Source of the DNA: Pseudomonadota bacterium
GTDB lineage: Bacteria > Pseudomonadota > Alphaproteobacteria > Sphingomonadales > Sphingomonadaceae
DNA length: 64,000 nucleotides
Direction of reading: 5' to 3'
Assembly: GCA_029779535.1 (NCBI GenBank)
Contig: JAKPAG010000104.1
Span: forward strand, 1-64,000
Both the position numbers and the translations under genes were made by a program. Below, piece by piece: positions 17,207 through 24,629 of this stretch (its first letter is position 1; every line of letters starts with the position of its first letter). The notes below the pieces were generated by a model. It was not told where the DNA came from. It worked only from the letters and a program-made list of their open reading frames with translations, and ran no database searches.

Positions 17207-18787
17207 ATGGACGACCAGCCGCAAGCCGATCCCGCATCGAACCAGGCCGGACCATACAGCTGGTACGTGCTGGGCGTTCTGGTGGTGGTCTATGTGCTGA
17301 ATTTCATCGACCGCCAGATCATCTCGATCCTCGCGCTCGACATCAAGCATGACCTGGGCCTGACCGATAGCGACATGGGCTTTCTCGGCGGGGCGGCCTT
17401 TGCCGTGTTCTATGCGTTGTTCGGGATTCCGCTGGGGCGGCTGGCCGACAACTGGAGCCGGGTGCGGCTGCTCAGCCTGGGCCTGTCGCTGTGGTCGGCG
17501 ATGACCGCTCTGTCAGGGTTCGCCCAGAACCAGTTGCAGCTGACCCTGGCGCGCATGGGCGTGGGCATTGGTGAGGCGACCGCCAGTCCGACCGCCTATT
17601 CGCTGATTTCGGACTATTTCCCCAAGCGCCAGCGGGCGACCGCGCTGGCGATCTATTCCTCGGGCTTGTACCTGGGCGGCGGCGTTTCGCTGTTGATCGG
17701 GGCGAAGATTGGCCAGACGTGGAATGCAGCCTATCCCGGGGGCGGGCCGCTGGGCCTGGTCGGATGGCAGGCTGCTTTCCTCGCAGTCGGCATTCCCGGC
17801 CTGTTGTTGGCGCTGTGGGTGGCCAGCCTGCGCGAGCCGGTGCGCGGCGCGATGGACGGCACGCCAACCAGGGCCGAGCCCAATCCCTTCGGCCAGCTTT
17901 TGTTCGATCTTTCGTCGATCGTCCCGCCTTTCACCCTGATCGGCGCGGCGCGGCGGGGGGCGGCGGCGCTGGCCATCAACCTTGTCGTCGCGGCGGGGCT
18001 GGCGGCATTCGCCTGGTGGATGATCCAGCTGACCGGGGCGCTGGCCCAGTGGCTGGCGGTCGGCGTGGGCTATTACGCGGTGTTCTCGTGGGCCTGCGTC
18101 CTGCGGCAGAAGGATCCTGCCACGTTCAGGCTGATCTGGGGGACGCCGGCTTTCATCTGCACCACGCTTGGTTACAGCATGGTCTCGCTCGCGGCCTATG
18201 GGTTGTCGTTCTGGTCGGCGCCCTATGCCGAACAGGTACTGAAGCTGCCCAAGTCGGAACTGGCCTTTATCCTCGGAGCCAACGGCGCGCTCAGCGGCTT
18301 CCTGGGCGTGATCATTGGCGGGCGAATGGCCGATGCGCTTCGCGCGCGCCATCCAGCGGGACGGATTCTCGTGATCCTGTTCGGCGTGATTGCGCCGGCC
18401 CTGCCGATCTGGATCGGCTACACCACGCCCGATCCGACGATATTCTATGTGATGAATTTCCTGGCCGGGCTATTTGGCGCCGCCGCACTGGGCGCAGCAG
18501 CCGCAACCACGCAGGACCTGGTCCTGCCGCGGATGCGCGGCACGGCCACGGCCGCCTTCTTCCTGGGCACGACCCTGGTCGGGCTGTGCTTCGGACCCTA
18601 CATGGTGGGCCAGATTTCCGATCTGGCCGGCACCATGGTCGACGGCAAGATGGTCGGTGATCTGCGGATGGGCATCCTGGCGCTGATCGGGGTGGCGCCG
18701 ATCGCGGTCGTCCTGCTGATCTTCGCCTATCGGGCGGTCCCCGGCGCCGAAGCGACCTTGGCCGAACGGGCCGGGGAAAGCGGCTGA
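17207..18787 (+). CDS. MFS transporter
   Basis: Twelve-helix major facilitator superfamily permease (526 aa) of the inner membrane. The first helix region YVLNFIDRQIISILALDIK and the loop motif GIPLGRLADNWSRVRLL (MFS motif A) are typical of the large spinster-like group abundant in sphingomonads. It has a central cytoplasmic loop (about residues 215-250) and many hydrophobic helices. The substrate is unknown. The ATG at 17207 follows a GGGGAGAG site; reading further upstream would run into queC. It is convergent with sodC, whose stop is only 9 bp away. Confidence 0.9.
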   Translation: MDDQPQADPASNQAGPYSWYVLGVLVVVYVLNFIDRQIISILALDIKHDLGLTDSDMGFLGGAAFAVFYALFGIPLGRLADNWSRVRLLSLGLSLWSAMTALSGFAQNQLQLTLARMGVGIGEATASPTAYSLISDYFPKRQRATALAIYSSGLYLGGGVSLLIGAKIGQTWNAAYPGGGPLGLVGWQAAFLAVGIPGLLLALWVASLREPVRGAMDGTPTRAEPNPFGQLLFDLSSIVPPFTLIGAARRGAAALAINLVVAAGLAAFAWWMIQLTGALAQWLAVGVGYYAVFSWACVLRQKDPATFRLIWGTPAFICTTLGYSMVSLAAYGLSFWSAPYAEQVLKLPKSELAFILGANGALSGFLGVIIGGRMADALRARHPAGRILVILFGVIAPALPIWIGYTTPDPTIFYVMNFLAGLFGAAALGAAAATTQDLVLPRMRGTATAAFFLGTTLVGLCFGPYMVGQISDLAGTMVDGKMVGDLRMGILALIGVAPIAVVLLIFAYRAVPGAEATLAERAGESG

Positions 18788-18796
18788 TCTCCCAAT

Positions 18797-19324
18797 TCAG
18801 GGGCGTTGCAGCACCCCACAGGCGATTCGCTTGCCGCTGTTGCCGCTAGGGTCGGTGCGATAGTCGTCCGCATCGGCGTGGACCACGATCGCCGTGCCAT
18901 CGGCGTCGAACAGGTGCTGCTCAATCTCGGCCCGGGTGCCCTTGAGCTGGACCGTCACACTACCCGCGCCAGCCGAACCAGCGGTGATGTTGGGCAGATC
19001 GCCCAGGTGGCTGCCGGCGGGATTTTCCGCCCCATGTTGATGTCCGCCCGGATTGAGGTGCGGTCCGGCTGACGTGAAGTCGGGCGCGGTGCATTTGCCG
19101 ACAGCATGCAGGTGCAGGCCATGCGGACCTTGCGGCAGCCCGGCGATGGCCACGGCGAGCGTGACCTGATCCCCGGCGGCGAGCAACTGCACCGTGCCGG
19201 CCGGTAAGCCGTTGGCGGAGCTGAGGCTGGCTGCGCCAAGCCGGGCCGTGGGCACCTGGCCCACTGTCGAGCAGCCGCCGAGGAGGGCAAGGGCAGAGAG
19301 AGAAAGAGGGAGGATAATGCGCAT
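18797..19324 (-). CDS. sodC: Cu/Zn superoxide dismutase, lipoprotein form
   Basis: Envelope superoxide dismutase (175 aa) that converts superoxide to hydrogen peroxide and oxygen. The N-terminus is a lipoprotein signal with lipobox LLGGC. Copper and zinc ligands are present in the usual order: GLHLHAVGKC, HLNPGGHQHGAENPAGSHLG, the aspartate in HADADDYRTD and a final copper-ligand region in IVVHADA. The second disulfide cysteine lies in GNSGKRIACGV. It is convergent with the MFS gene. Confidence 0.93.
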   Translation of the reverse strand: MRIILPLSLSALALLGGCSTVGQVPTARLGAASLSSANGLPAGTVQLLAAGDQVTLAVAIAGLPQGPHGLHLHAVGKCTAPDFTSAGPHLNPGGHQHGAENPAGSHLGDLPNITAGSAGAGSVTVQLKGTRAEIEQHLFDADGTAIVVHADADDYRTDPSGNSGKRIACGVLQRP

Positions 19325-19368
19325 GGTCGTCTCCTTGATTGGGGACGTGATGCCACGGCGACCACCAC

Positions 19369-19401
19369 AAAGAAAAGGGGGCCGGATCGCTCCGGCCCCC
19401 C
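19369..19401 (-). terminator. strong rho-independent terminator after the ompA-family gene
   Basis: Read on the minus strand, a perfect 10-bp GC stem (19377-19386 with 19391-19400, arms GGGGGCCGGA/TCCGGCCCCC on plus) with loop TCGC is followed by TTTTCTTT (19376 down to 19369). It is 25 bp after the stop of the OmpA-family gene and upstream of sodC on the same strand. Confidence 0.9.
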
Positions 19402-19425
19402 AATCTTTCAGCGCATTGCTGCTGC

Positions 19426-20514
19426 TTACATGCCCGAACCCGGACCGTAGGTGATTTCCACCCGGCGGTTCTGGAGTTCGCGCACGCCGTCAGCAGTCGG
19501 GACGCGCGGGTTGTTTTCACCGAAGCCCTGGCTGCTGATCGCGCCATCGGCAACGCCGTGCGTGGTCAGGTAGCCACGGACCGAAGCGTTGCGACGTTCC
19601 GACAGGCCCTGGTTGTACTTCGGCGTACCCGAACGGTCGGCATAGCCGGCCAGCATGATCGGCACGTTGTTGCAGTTGCCGTACGCGGTGATCGCGCTGT
19701 CGAGGATCGAAGCGGCTTCCGGCGTGATGTCCGACTTATCCCAGTCGAAGAACACGATGTACGGGCCCTTGTTGCACACGGCCACCGGCGGCGGGGGCGG
19801 CGGAGGCGGCGGGGGCGGCGGGGGCGGCGGGGGCGGCGGGGGCGGCGGCGGAGCCACCGGTTCCGGAGCGCCACCGAAGTTGTAGCCCAGCGTCAGCATC
19901 AGCGAGTGCGAACGGAAGCGGGTGCGGATGTTCTTGCCCGCGACGTTGACCAGGTCGTTCCCGAACTGGTTGTAGAAGCGATACTTCAGACCCACGTCAA
20001 CATTGCTGGTGACGGGCATGCGCACGCCGGCCAGAGCCTGCCACGCGAAGCCGGTGTCCGAATCGGCAACGTCAAGGGTGTTGGGCTTGGTCACCAGCAG
20101 CGCGTTCTTCACGCGGCCGACGCCGACACCGCCACCGACGAAGCCCTGCAGGCTGTCATCCGGGCCGAAATCAACCAGGCCGTTGAGCATGAAGCTGAGG
20201 GCTTCAGCGCCGCCACCGGTCTTGGTGTCGTCGAAGTTCAGGGTCGGGCTGCGGTAGCGCTTTTCCTCGGCGCGACGATAGCTCGCTTCGGCTTCGAGGC
20301 GGAACGCACCGAAGTCGTAACCGACGATGCCACCGAAGTCGTAGCCGGTCTTGGTTTCAAGAATGCCGAGGTTGCTCTGACCCGTCATGTTCTGGATGTC
20401 TTCGACGATGGTGCCGCCGGCATCACCTTCGACGTACCAGGAATTGTCACGAGCCAAGGCAGGCGTCGCGATGGCCGTGGTGGCCAGCGCCATCCCAATG
20501 ACCAGTTTCCGCAT
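19426..20514 (-). CDS. ompA: OmpA family outer-membrane protein
   Basis: Outer-membrane beta-barrel protein with a peptidoglycan-binding C-terminal OmpA domain (362 aa). The signal peptide MRKLVIGMALATTAIATPALA is followed by an N-terminal eight-strand barrel region of about 210 residues (alternating aromatic/hydrophobic strands such as YDFGGIVGYDFGAFRLEAEA). A linker of 22 consecutive prolines comes next, and then the OmpA domain with YIVFFDWDKSDITPEAASIL and the peptidoglycan-contact stretch AGYADRSGTPKYNQGLSERR. It is probably abundant: a strong AAAAAGGGG ribosome site precedes the start and a strong terminator follows. The Pro run makes length variation by slippage likely. Confidence 0.95.
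   Translation of the reverse strand: MRKLVIGMALATTAIATPALARDNSWYVEGDAGGTIVEDIQNMTGQSNLGILETKTGYDFGGIVGYDFGAFRLEAEASYRRAEEKRYRSPTLNFDDTKTGGGAEALSFMLNGLVDFGPDDSLQGFVGGGVGVGRVKNALLVTKPNTLDVADSDTGFAWQALAGVRMPVTSNVDVGLKYRFYNQFGNDLVNVAGKNIRTRFRSHSLMLTLGYNFGGAPEPVAPPPPPPPPPPPPPPPPPPPPPPVAVCNKGPYIVFFDWDKSDITPEAASILDSAITAYGNCNNVPIMLAGYADRSGTPKYNQGLSERRNASVRGYLTTHGVADGAISSQGFGENNPRVPTADGVRELQNRRVEITYGPGSGM
19786..19851 (-). repeat. polyproline-coding GC microsatellite in the ompA-family gene
   Basis: 66 bp of (GGC GGG)-type repeats on plus encode 22 consecutive prolines linking the beta-barrel and peptidoglycan-binding domains. Its low complexity makes it a candidate site for replication slippage in multiples of three. 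Confidence 0.9.
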
Positions 20515-20715
20515 TATCGTTTTCCCCTTTTTGACAGGATTGAACCACCGAGTGCGCGTTTTTCTAACGGCTTACAATTCCCGGTGCAAGCGTTCAAACA
20601 GCACAAGTGTTGCAAATATGCCGCAAATCCCGGGCGGAATTCCATGAAACGACTGGAAAATACGGTTGGAGTGAGCAGCACCGCGGGCAATCGTAATGCC
20701 TTGAATTACCCCTGG

Positions 20716-21171
20716 TCAGGCCGCTGGGAGAATTCCTGCAGTGGTCAGCGCGGCAACAACTTCGGCAATTGCGGACCGCGCCTGTGAGTCGACTGTTGCG
20801 CCGCCGCTGGGTACGGCGGGCCGACTGGCCTGGTGCCAGCCGCCGGCAAAGCGCACGATCTGCCCGGCCTGGCGGTCCAGCGCGATCATCCCGTCCCGCG
20901 GCTGGGCGAACAGCCAGCTGCCGGAACAGAAGCAGGCGAGTTGCCCCGCCTTGCCGTTCCACGCGCCCGTTGCCCCGCTGCCGACCAGCCAGCATTGACC
21001 GTCCTGCGGACTGCTGGGCGGGGCAGTCAGCTGCCCCTCGAGCACTAGGTGCAGCAGCGCGTCGAGCCGCGCGAGGGCCTCGTTGACGTGACCTTCTTTC
21101 TGGGCCTGTCCGGCGAACAGCAGGGGCAAGGCAAAGCGTGGGCTGCTGGTTTCGAATATCGGGTCGGTCAT
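20716..21171 (-). CDS. DUF2793 domain protein at the end of the gene transfer agent cluster
   Basis: A 151-aa protein of the DUF2793 family, commonly found next to phage or gene transfer agent tail genes. Visible features are the N-terminal RFALPLLFAGQAQKEGHVNE and the tryptophan-bearing segments DGQCWLVG, GSWLFAQP and GGWHQAS, which look like a small carbohydrate-binding or tail-fibre-like module. It follows the large host-interaction gene on the same strand after a 39-bp gap with a fresh ribosome-binding site. A role in cell-surface recognition is inferred from position. Confidence 0.85.
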   Translation of the reverse strand: MTDPIFETSSPRFALPLLFAGQAQKEGHVNEALARLDALLHLVLEGQLTAPPSSPQDGQCWLVGSGATGAWNGKAGQLACFCSGSWLFAQPRDGMIALDRQAGQIVRFAGGWHQASRPAVPSGGATVDSQARSAIAEVVAALTTAGILPAA

Positions 21172-21210
21172 CGTTCAAGTCCTTGATATGATGCGAAGGC
21201 TTTGTTCGTC

Positions 21211-23394
21211 TCAGGGCAGCGTCAGGACCAGCGCATCGGACTGGCCGTGGTCGCCCAATTGCCGGATCAAGAGGGGGCCGGATGGTGCCAGCGCTGTCAA
21301 TTCGGCCAGGCGCGCCGCCGGGATGACCAGCGCCGGATTGGTGGTTGTCCAGGTTGCCAGCGGCGCGGATGGCGGGCCGAATGCGACCTGGTAGATTTCG
21401 GCCTGCTCGCCGAGCGGCGTGTCGATACCGTCGTCCCACCGCCAGGCGCCGCGCGCGCGCCGCACCCAGTCGATCGCCAGATCGCCGCCGGTCAGCAGGC
21501 TGGTCCTGCCATGCACGGGCGAGAGCGGGCGCAGTCCGATCCCGGCAAGGGCGATGGCGCTGGACACCGGTTCGCCATCGCCCATCCCGATGGCCGCGAT
21601 CCGGGTGCCTGGAACGGTGCCGACCACCGCCGGATCAAGCATCGTGCCGGTCCCGTCGAGCAGCAGGAACGGCTCTCCGGCAGCATGTCCGGCCAGCGCG
21701 GATTCGGTGCCGCCCCGCCCGCGCCACAGGCCGGACAAGCGCCACCGCCCGCCTCCAAGCGGCGCCGCATGGGCGAACTGGATGATCTCCTGGCCCAGCA
21801 GCGCCCGGTTCGCCCCCAGGGCCAGCTGGCGTTGGCTCGACCCGGACAGGGTCAGGTCCGGCGCGTCCAACTGCACATCGACCGAGCCATGCCGGTCGAA
21901 CAGCAGGGGCGAGGCGAAGGGCAGCGCGGTCTGCGCGTGACCCAGCACGGCGCGGTCGCGCCCGGTAACGCCAAGGGGCAGCAGCGCGCCGTCCCCCTGG
22001 TCGAGATAGAGGCTCGCACCCGCCCAGTTCGCGCCGGGTGAACTGGCAGCGGCAAGCAGCAGCGGCACCGGGGTGCCGGGATTGCCGTCCCAGGGCAATT
22101 CGCAGGCGATCAGGCTGGTCGTGCCGGTCGCCAGGTCCGCGGCCAGCGCCGGCCGGCCCGGATCGGCCGCGGTGGCGGCGGGACTGTTCGGCGCGGCGCG
22201 CACCAGCGCCAGATCGACGCCGTGCTCGCGCCATTCCCATTCGCGCACTTTCCAGCGTCCGGGGTGGCCAGGCAGCGTGACCAGGGCGCCGGGGCGCACC
22301 GCCGGATCGATCTGGGTCACGCGCCAGGCGATGGTCTGGCGGCCCCAGTTCTGGCGATGCGCCGCGGATTCGACCAGCGCTCGCGCGGTGCCGGCGCTCA
22401 TCGCGGCGGGCAGCTCGATGGCGCGCGGCTGGCCCGGCAGCGGACGACCCGAGGCACGCTGCGCGCCCGGCTGGAAATCGCGGTCGACATCGTAATAGCG
22501 CAGGATCGCGAGCGGCTGTTCCTCGCCCGGCGCGCGCTTGCGGGCGAAGCCGGCGTTGCCGCCGAAATCGTCCTGCGACGCCGATGTCGCGGCTTCGGGC
22601 AGGGGCAGGGCGGCGGCCTGCAACCGCTCGGGCCGGATGGCCAGGGCATCGTCGCAGGCATCGCAATCGAGCGGGTAAAGCGGGTCGAGCGCGCTGAGCA
22701 GATCGGCAATCGGACCGTCGGCGGACAGGCCCGCCAGCCCGGTCATTTCCAGCTGCGCGTCACAGCGCTCGATCACGCCGTCGAGCAGGTCGGTCACGGA
22801 CAACGCGGCTTCATCAGCCACCACTTCAAAGGTCAGCGCGGGGATGCGGTTGCCGAAATCGGCCAGTTGCAGGTCCTCGAACACGGCATAGGCCAGCCCG
22901 CGCCAGGCGGGGCAGCGCTCCGCGCCTTCGGCGGCCTCGATCAGGGGGTCGGGCGCCTGATCGCCCTCGCCGGTGTGGAGGCGCATGGTCCCGCCGGTCT
23001 TGAGATCGCCCGCCGCGCCGCGCAGCAGCTTGCCATCGGCCCAGATCCGGCCGACCGACTGGACCTTGCGGCTCGACAGCGCCACCGCGAACGAGGCGGT
23101 GTAGCTGTAGGTGGTGGTCGATGGCTTGCCCTTGCCGCCGCCCTGCTTCTCGCGGTGCTCGACCAGGTCGGTTGCCCAGATGATCTGCCCGGCCACCCGC
23201 ATGCGGCCAAACTGGCGCGGGATGGCCAGGCCATAGCTGGAGGTCGAGGCCGACAGTTCGGCCAGGCGGGGGGCTTCGCGGGTGCCGGGGCGAAACACCA
23301 GGCTATCGACCTGGCGCCCGGCCAGCGCGCCGATCACGCCGCCCAGCGGGCCGCCAAGCATCGTGCCAAGGGTGGTGAACAGCAGGGTGGCCAT
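21211..23394 (-). CDS. gene transfer agent host-interaction tail protein (g15-like)
   Basis: Distal baseplate or tail-tip protein of the RcGTA g15 type (727 aa). The N-terminus has a glycine-rich segment (LGTMLGGPLGGVIGALAGRQ) and then the conserved tail block VAGQIIWATDLVEHREKQ, YSYTASFAVALSSRKVQSVG and IWADGKLLRG. The remainder contains beta-rich tail-tip sequence. The protein is much shorter than the Rhodobacter capsulatus homologue, which is over 1,000 residues as I recall, so C-terminal receptor-binding parts may be missing or supplied by the following DUF2793 protein. It lies 9 bp after the NlpC/P60 gene. Confidence 0.9.
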   Translation of the reverse strand: MATLLFTTLGTMLGGPLGGVIGALAGRQVDSLVFRPGTREAPRLAELSASTSSYGLAIPRQFGRMRVAGQIIWATDLVEHREKQGGGKGKPSTTTYSYTASFAVALSSRKVQSVGRIWADGKLLRGAAGDLKTGGTMRLHTGEGDQAPDPLIEAAEGAERCPAWRGLAYAVFEDLQLADFGNRIPALTFEVVADEAALSVTDLLDGVIERCDAQLEMTGLAGLSADGPIADLLSALDPLYPLDCDACDDALAIRPERLQAAALPLPEAATSASQDDFGGNAGFARKRAPGEEQPLAILRYYDVDRDFQPGAQRASGRPLPGQPRAIELPAAMSAGTARALVESAAHRQNWGRQTIAWRVTQIDPAVRPGALVTLPGHPGRWKVREWEWREHGVDLALVRAAPNSPAATAADPGRPALAADLATGTTSLIACELPWDGNPGTPVPLLLAAASSPGANWAGASLYLDQGDGALLPLGVTGRDRAVLGHAQTALPFASPLLFDRHGSVDVQLDAPDLTLSGSSQRQLALGANRALLGQEIIQFAHAAPLGGGRWRLSGLWRGRGGTESALAGHAAGEPFLLLDGTGTMLDPAVVGTVPGTRIAAIGMGDGEPVSSAIALAGIGLRPLSPVHGRTSLLTGGDLAIDWVRRARGAWRWDDGIDTPLGEQAEIYQVAFGPPSAPLATWTTTNPALVIPAARLAELTALAPSGPLLIRQLGDHGQSDALVLTLP

Positions 23395-23403
23395 GATCGG
23401 ACC

Positions 23404-23811
23404 TCAGTTGCAGGGCGCGGGGCGCCAGTGATGGATGACTTCGCCGGTGGGCATCGCGCTTTGCCGCGCCACGCGGCGCAGCCCGGCATGGGCATGGATC
23501 CAGTCGCCAGCGGCGCCATGGATCGCGAGATGGAACTGCGCCGGACCGACCCGCAGCAGCACCGCATCCCCCGGCGCGAACGGCGGGGCGGCGGTGATGA
23601 AGCCTGCCTCGGCCGGGCTGGGCAGCCAGGCATCGGCATCGCGCAGGCGCAGGCTGTAGCCATTGGGCAGGCGTGCTGGACGGCCGCAGCGGTGCAGCGC
23701 GGCTTCCAGCAGGCCGATGCAATCCAGCCCGGTGGCCGGATCGCGTCCGCCCAGCCGGAACCGGGTGCCGACCAGCGAACGCGCGGCTTCCGCCAGTTCC
23801 GCCCCGGTCAT
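23404..23811 (-). CDS. gene transfer agent NlpC/P60 cell-wall peptidase (g14-like)
   Basis: A 135-aa NlpC/P60 cysteine peptidase carried in the tail, thought to open the recipient's peptidoglycan. The catalytic Cys31 lies in PATGLDCIGLLEAAL and the catalytic histidine in GPAQFHLAIHG. A hydrophilic C-terminus ends in HHWRPAPCN. Its start overlaps the stop of the DUF2163 gene by 4 bp (ATGA), indicating coupled translation. Confidence 0.93.
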   Translation of the reverse strand: MTGAELAEAARSLVGTRFRLGGRDPATGLDCIGLLEAALHRCGRPARLPNGYSLRLRDADAWLPSPAEAGFITAAPPFAPGDAVLLRVGPAQFHLAIHGAAGDWIHAHAGLRRVARQSAMPTGEVIHHWRPAPCN

Positions 23812-24629
23812 TGCACGGGCGAGGGATAGCGGGTGACGAGGTCGTTACCCGGCAGGAACGGTTCGCCCTGGAAGTTGACCGCGTTGCCGAACCGGGTGGC
23901 GCAAGTATCCAGCGTGCGGTCGCAGCCTTCGCGCAGCAGCACGCGGGCGCCGGCCGGGGGCACCAGGTCAAGCGGCTGGTCCAGCACCAGCGCGGTGCCA
24001 TCGAGCGCGGCGATGCCCATGGCCAGGCCTGCCAGCGGCCCGTCGAGCCAGCGCAGCCGCCCGCCCACCAGCAATGCCGGAGTGATCGCCGTGGTCACGT
24101 GGACGCTGTTGGCGGCCAGATCGCAGGTGGCCACGATGCCGTGATGATCGAACCGCGCGCCCGGCAGCGCGCAGCCCGGGCCGCAGAACGCGGCGCGGCA
24201 ACTGGGGCTGGTGCGCGGCACCGGATCGCGCAGCAGTTCCACCTTGCGCGATTGCAGCGTGGCGGTGAACTCTCCCGCCTGTTCCGCAACCGTGCCGATC
24301 GCGCCGCGATAGAGCACGTGGCTGTCCAGGCTTTCCCAGTCGACAAGCCCGATCAGCACGCGGGCCTGGTCGAACCGGCCCAGCGCCAGATCGGCGGCCG
24401 AGATCGAATCGTGGCTCAGCGCGCCCTGCACTTCGGCGCTGTCGGGTTCCAGGTCGGCCGAGCGGCGGATTGCGCTGGGCACCATGCCCGGCGTGGAGCG
24501 GTGGTTGACCCCATCGAAGCGCAGGTCGCGGTCGTGGGTGGTGAAGCCCAGGGTCACCCCGTCGCGGCGCAGCACCCGCCAGAAAGTGGCGACCGTTTCC
24601 AGCGGCGTGTCGAACCAGACGCGGGTCAC
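23808..24629 (-). CDS. gene transfer agent DUF2163 tail hub protein (g13-like)
   Basis: Tail hub-type protein (273 aa) of the DUF2163 family. It begins at a GTG overlapping the stop of the upstream gene (GTGA), giving VTRVWFDTPLE. Conserved segments are LGFTTHDRDLRFDGVNHRS, the central SCRAAFCGPGCALPGARFDH with clustered cysteines, and the C-terminal REGCDRTLDTCATRFGNAVN. The cysteine cluster resembles that of the Rhodobacter homologue, in which an iron-sulfur cluster has been reported, as I recall. An open frame continues upstream but overlaps the previous gene and is not used. Confidence 0.92.
   Translation of the reverse strand: MTRVWFDTPLETVATFWRVLRRDGVTLGFTTHDRDLRFDGVNHRSTPGMVPSAIRRSADLEPDSAEVQGALSHDSISAADLALGRFDQARVLIGLVDWESLDSHVLYRGAIGTVAEQAGEFTATLQSRKVELLRDPVPRTSPSCRAAFCGPGCALPGARFDHHGIVATCDLAANSVHVTTAITPALLVGGRLRWLDGPLAGLAMGIAALDGTALVLDQPLDLVPPAGARVLLREGCDRTLDTCATRFGNAVNFQGEPFLPGNDLVTRYPSPVQ

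Noticed and set aside
20644..20787. Short plus-strand reading frame upstream of the ompA-family gene
   Set aside because: Overlaps the end of the DUF2793 gene and the porin promoter region, with no family resemblance and no good ribosome-binding site.
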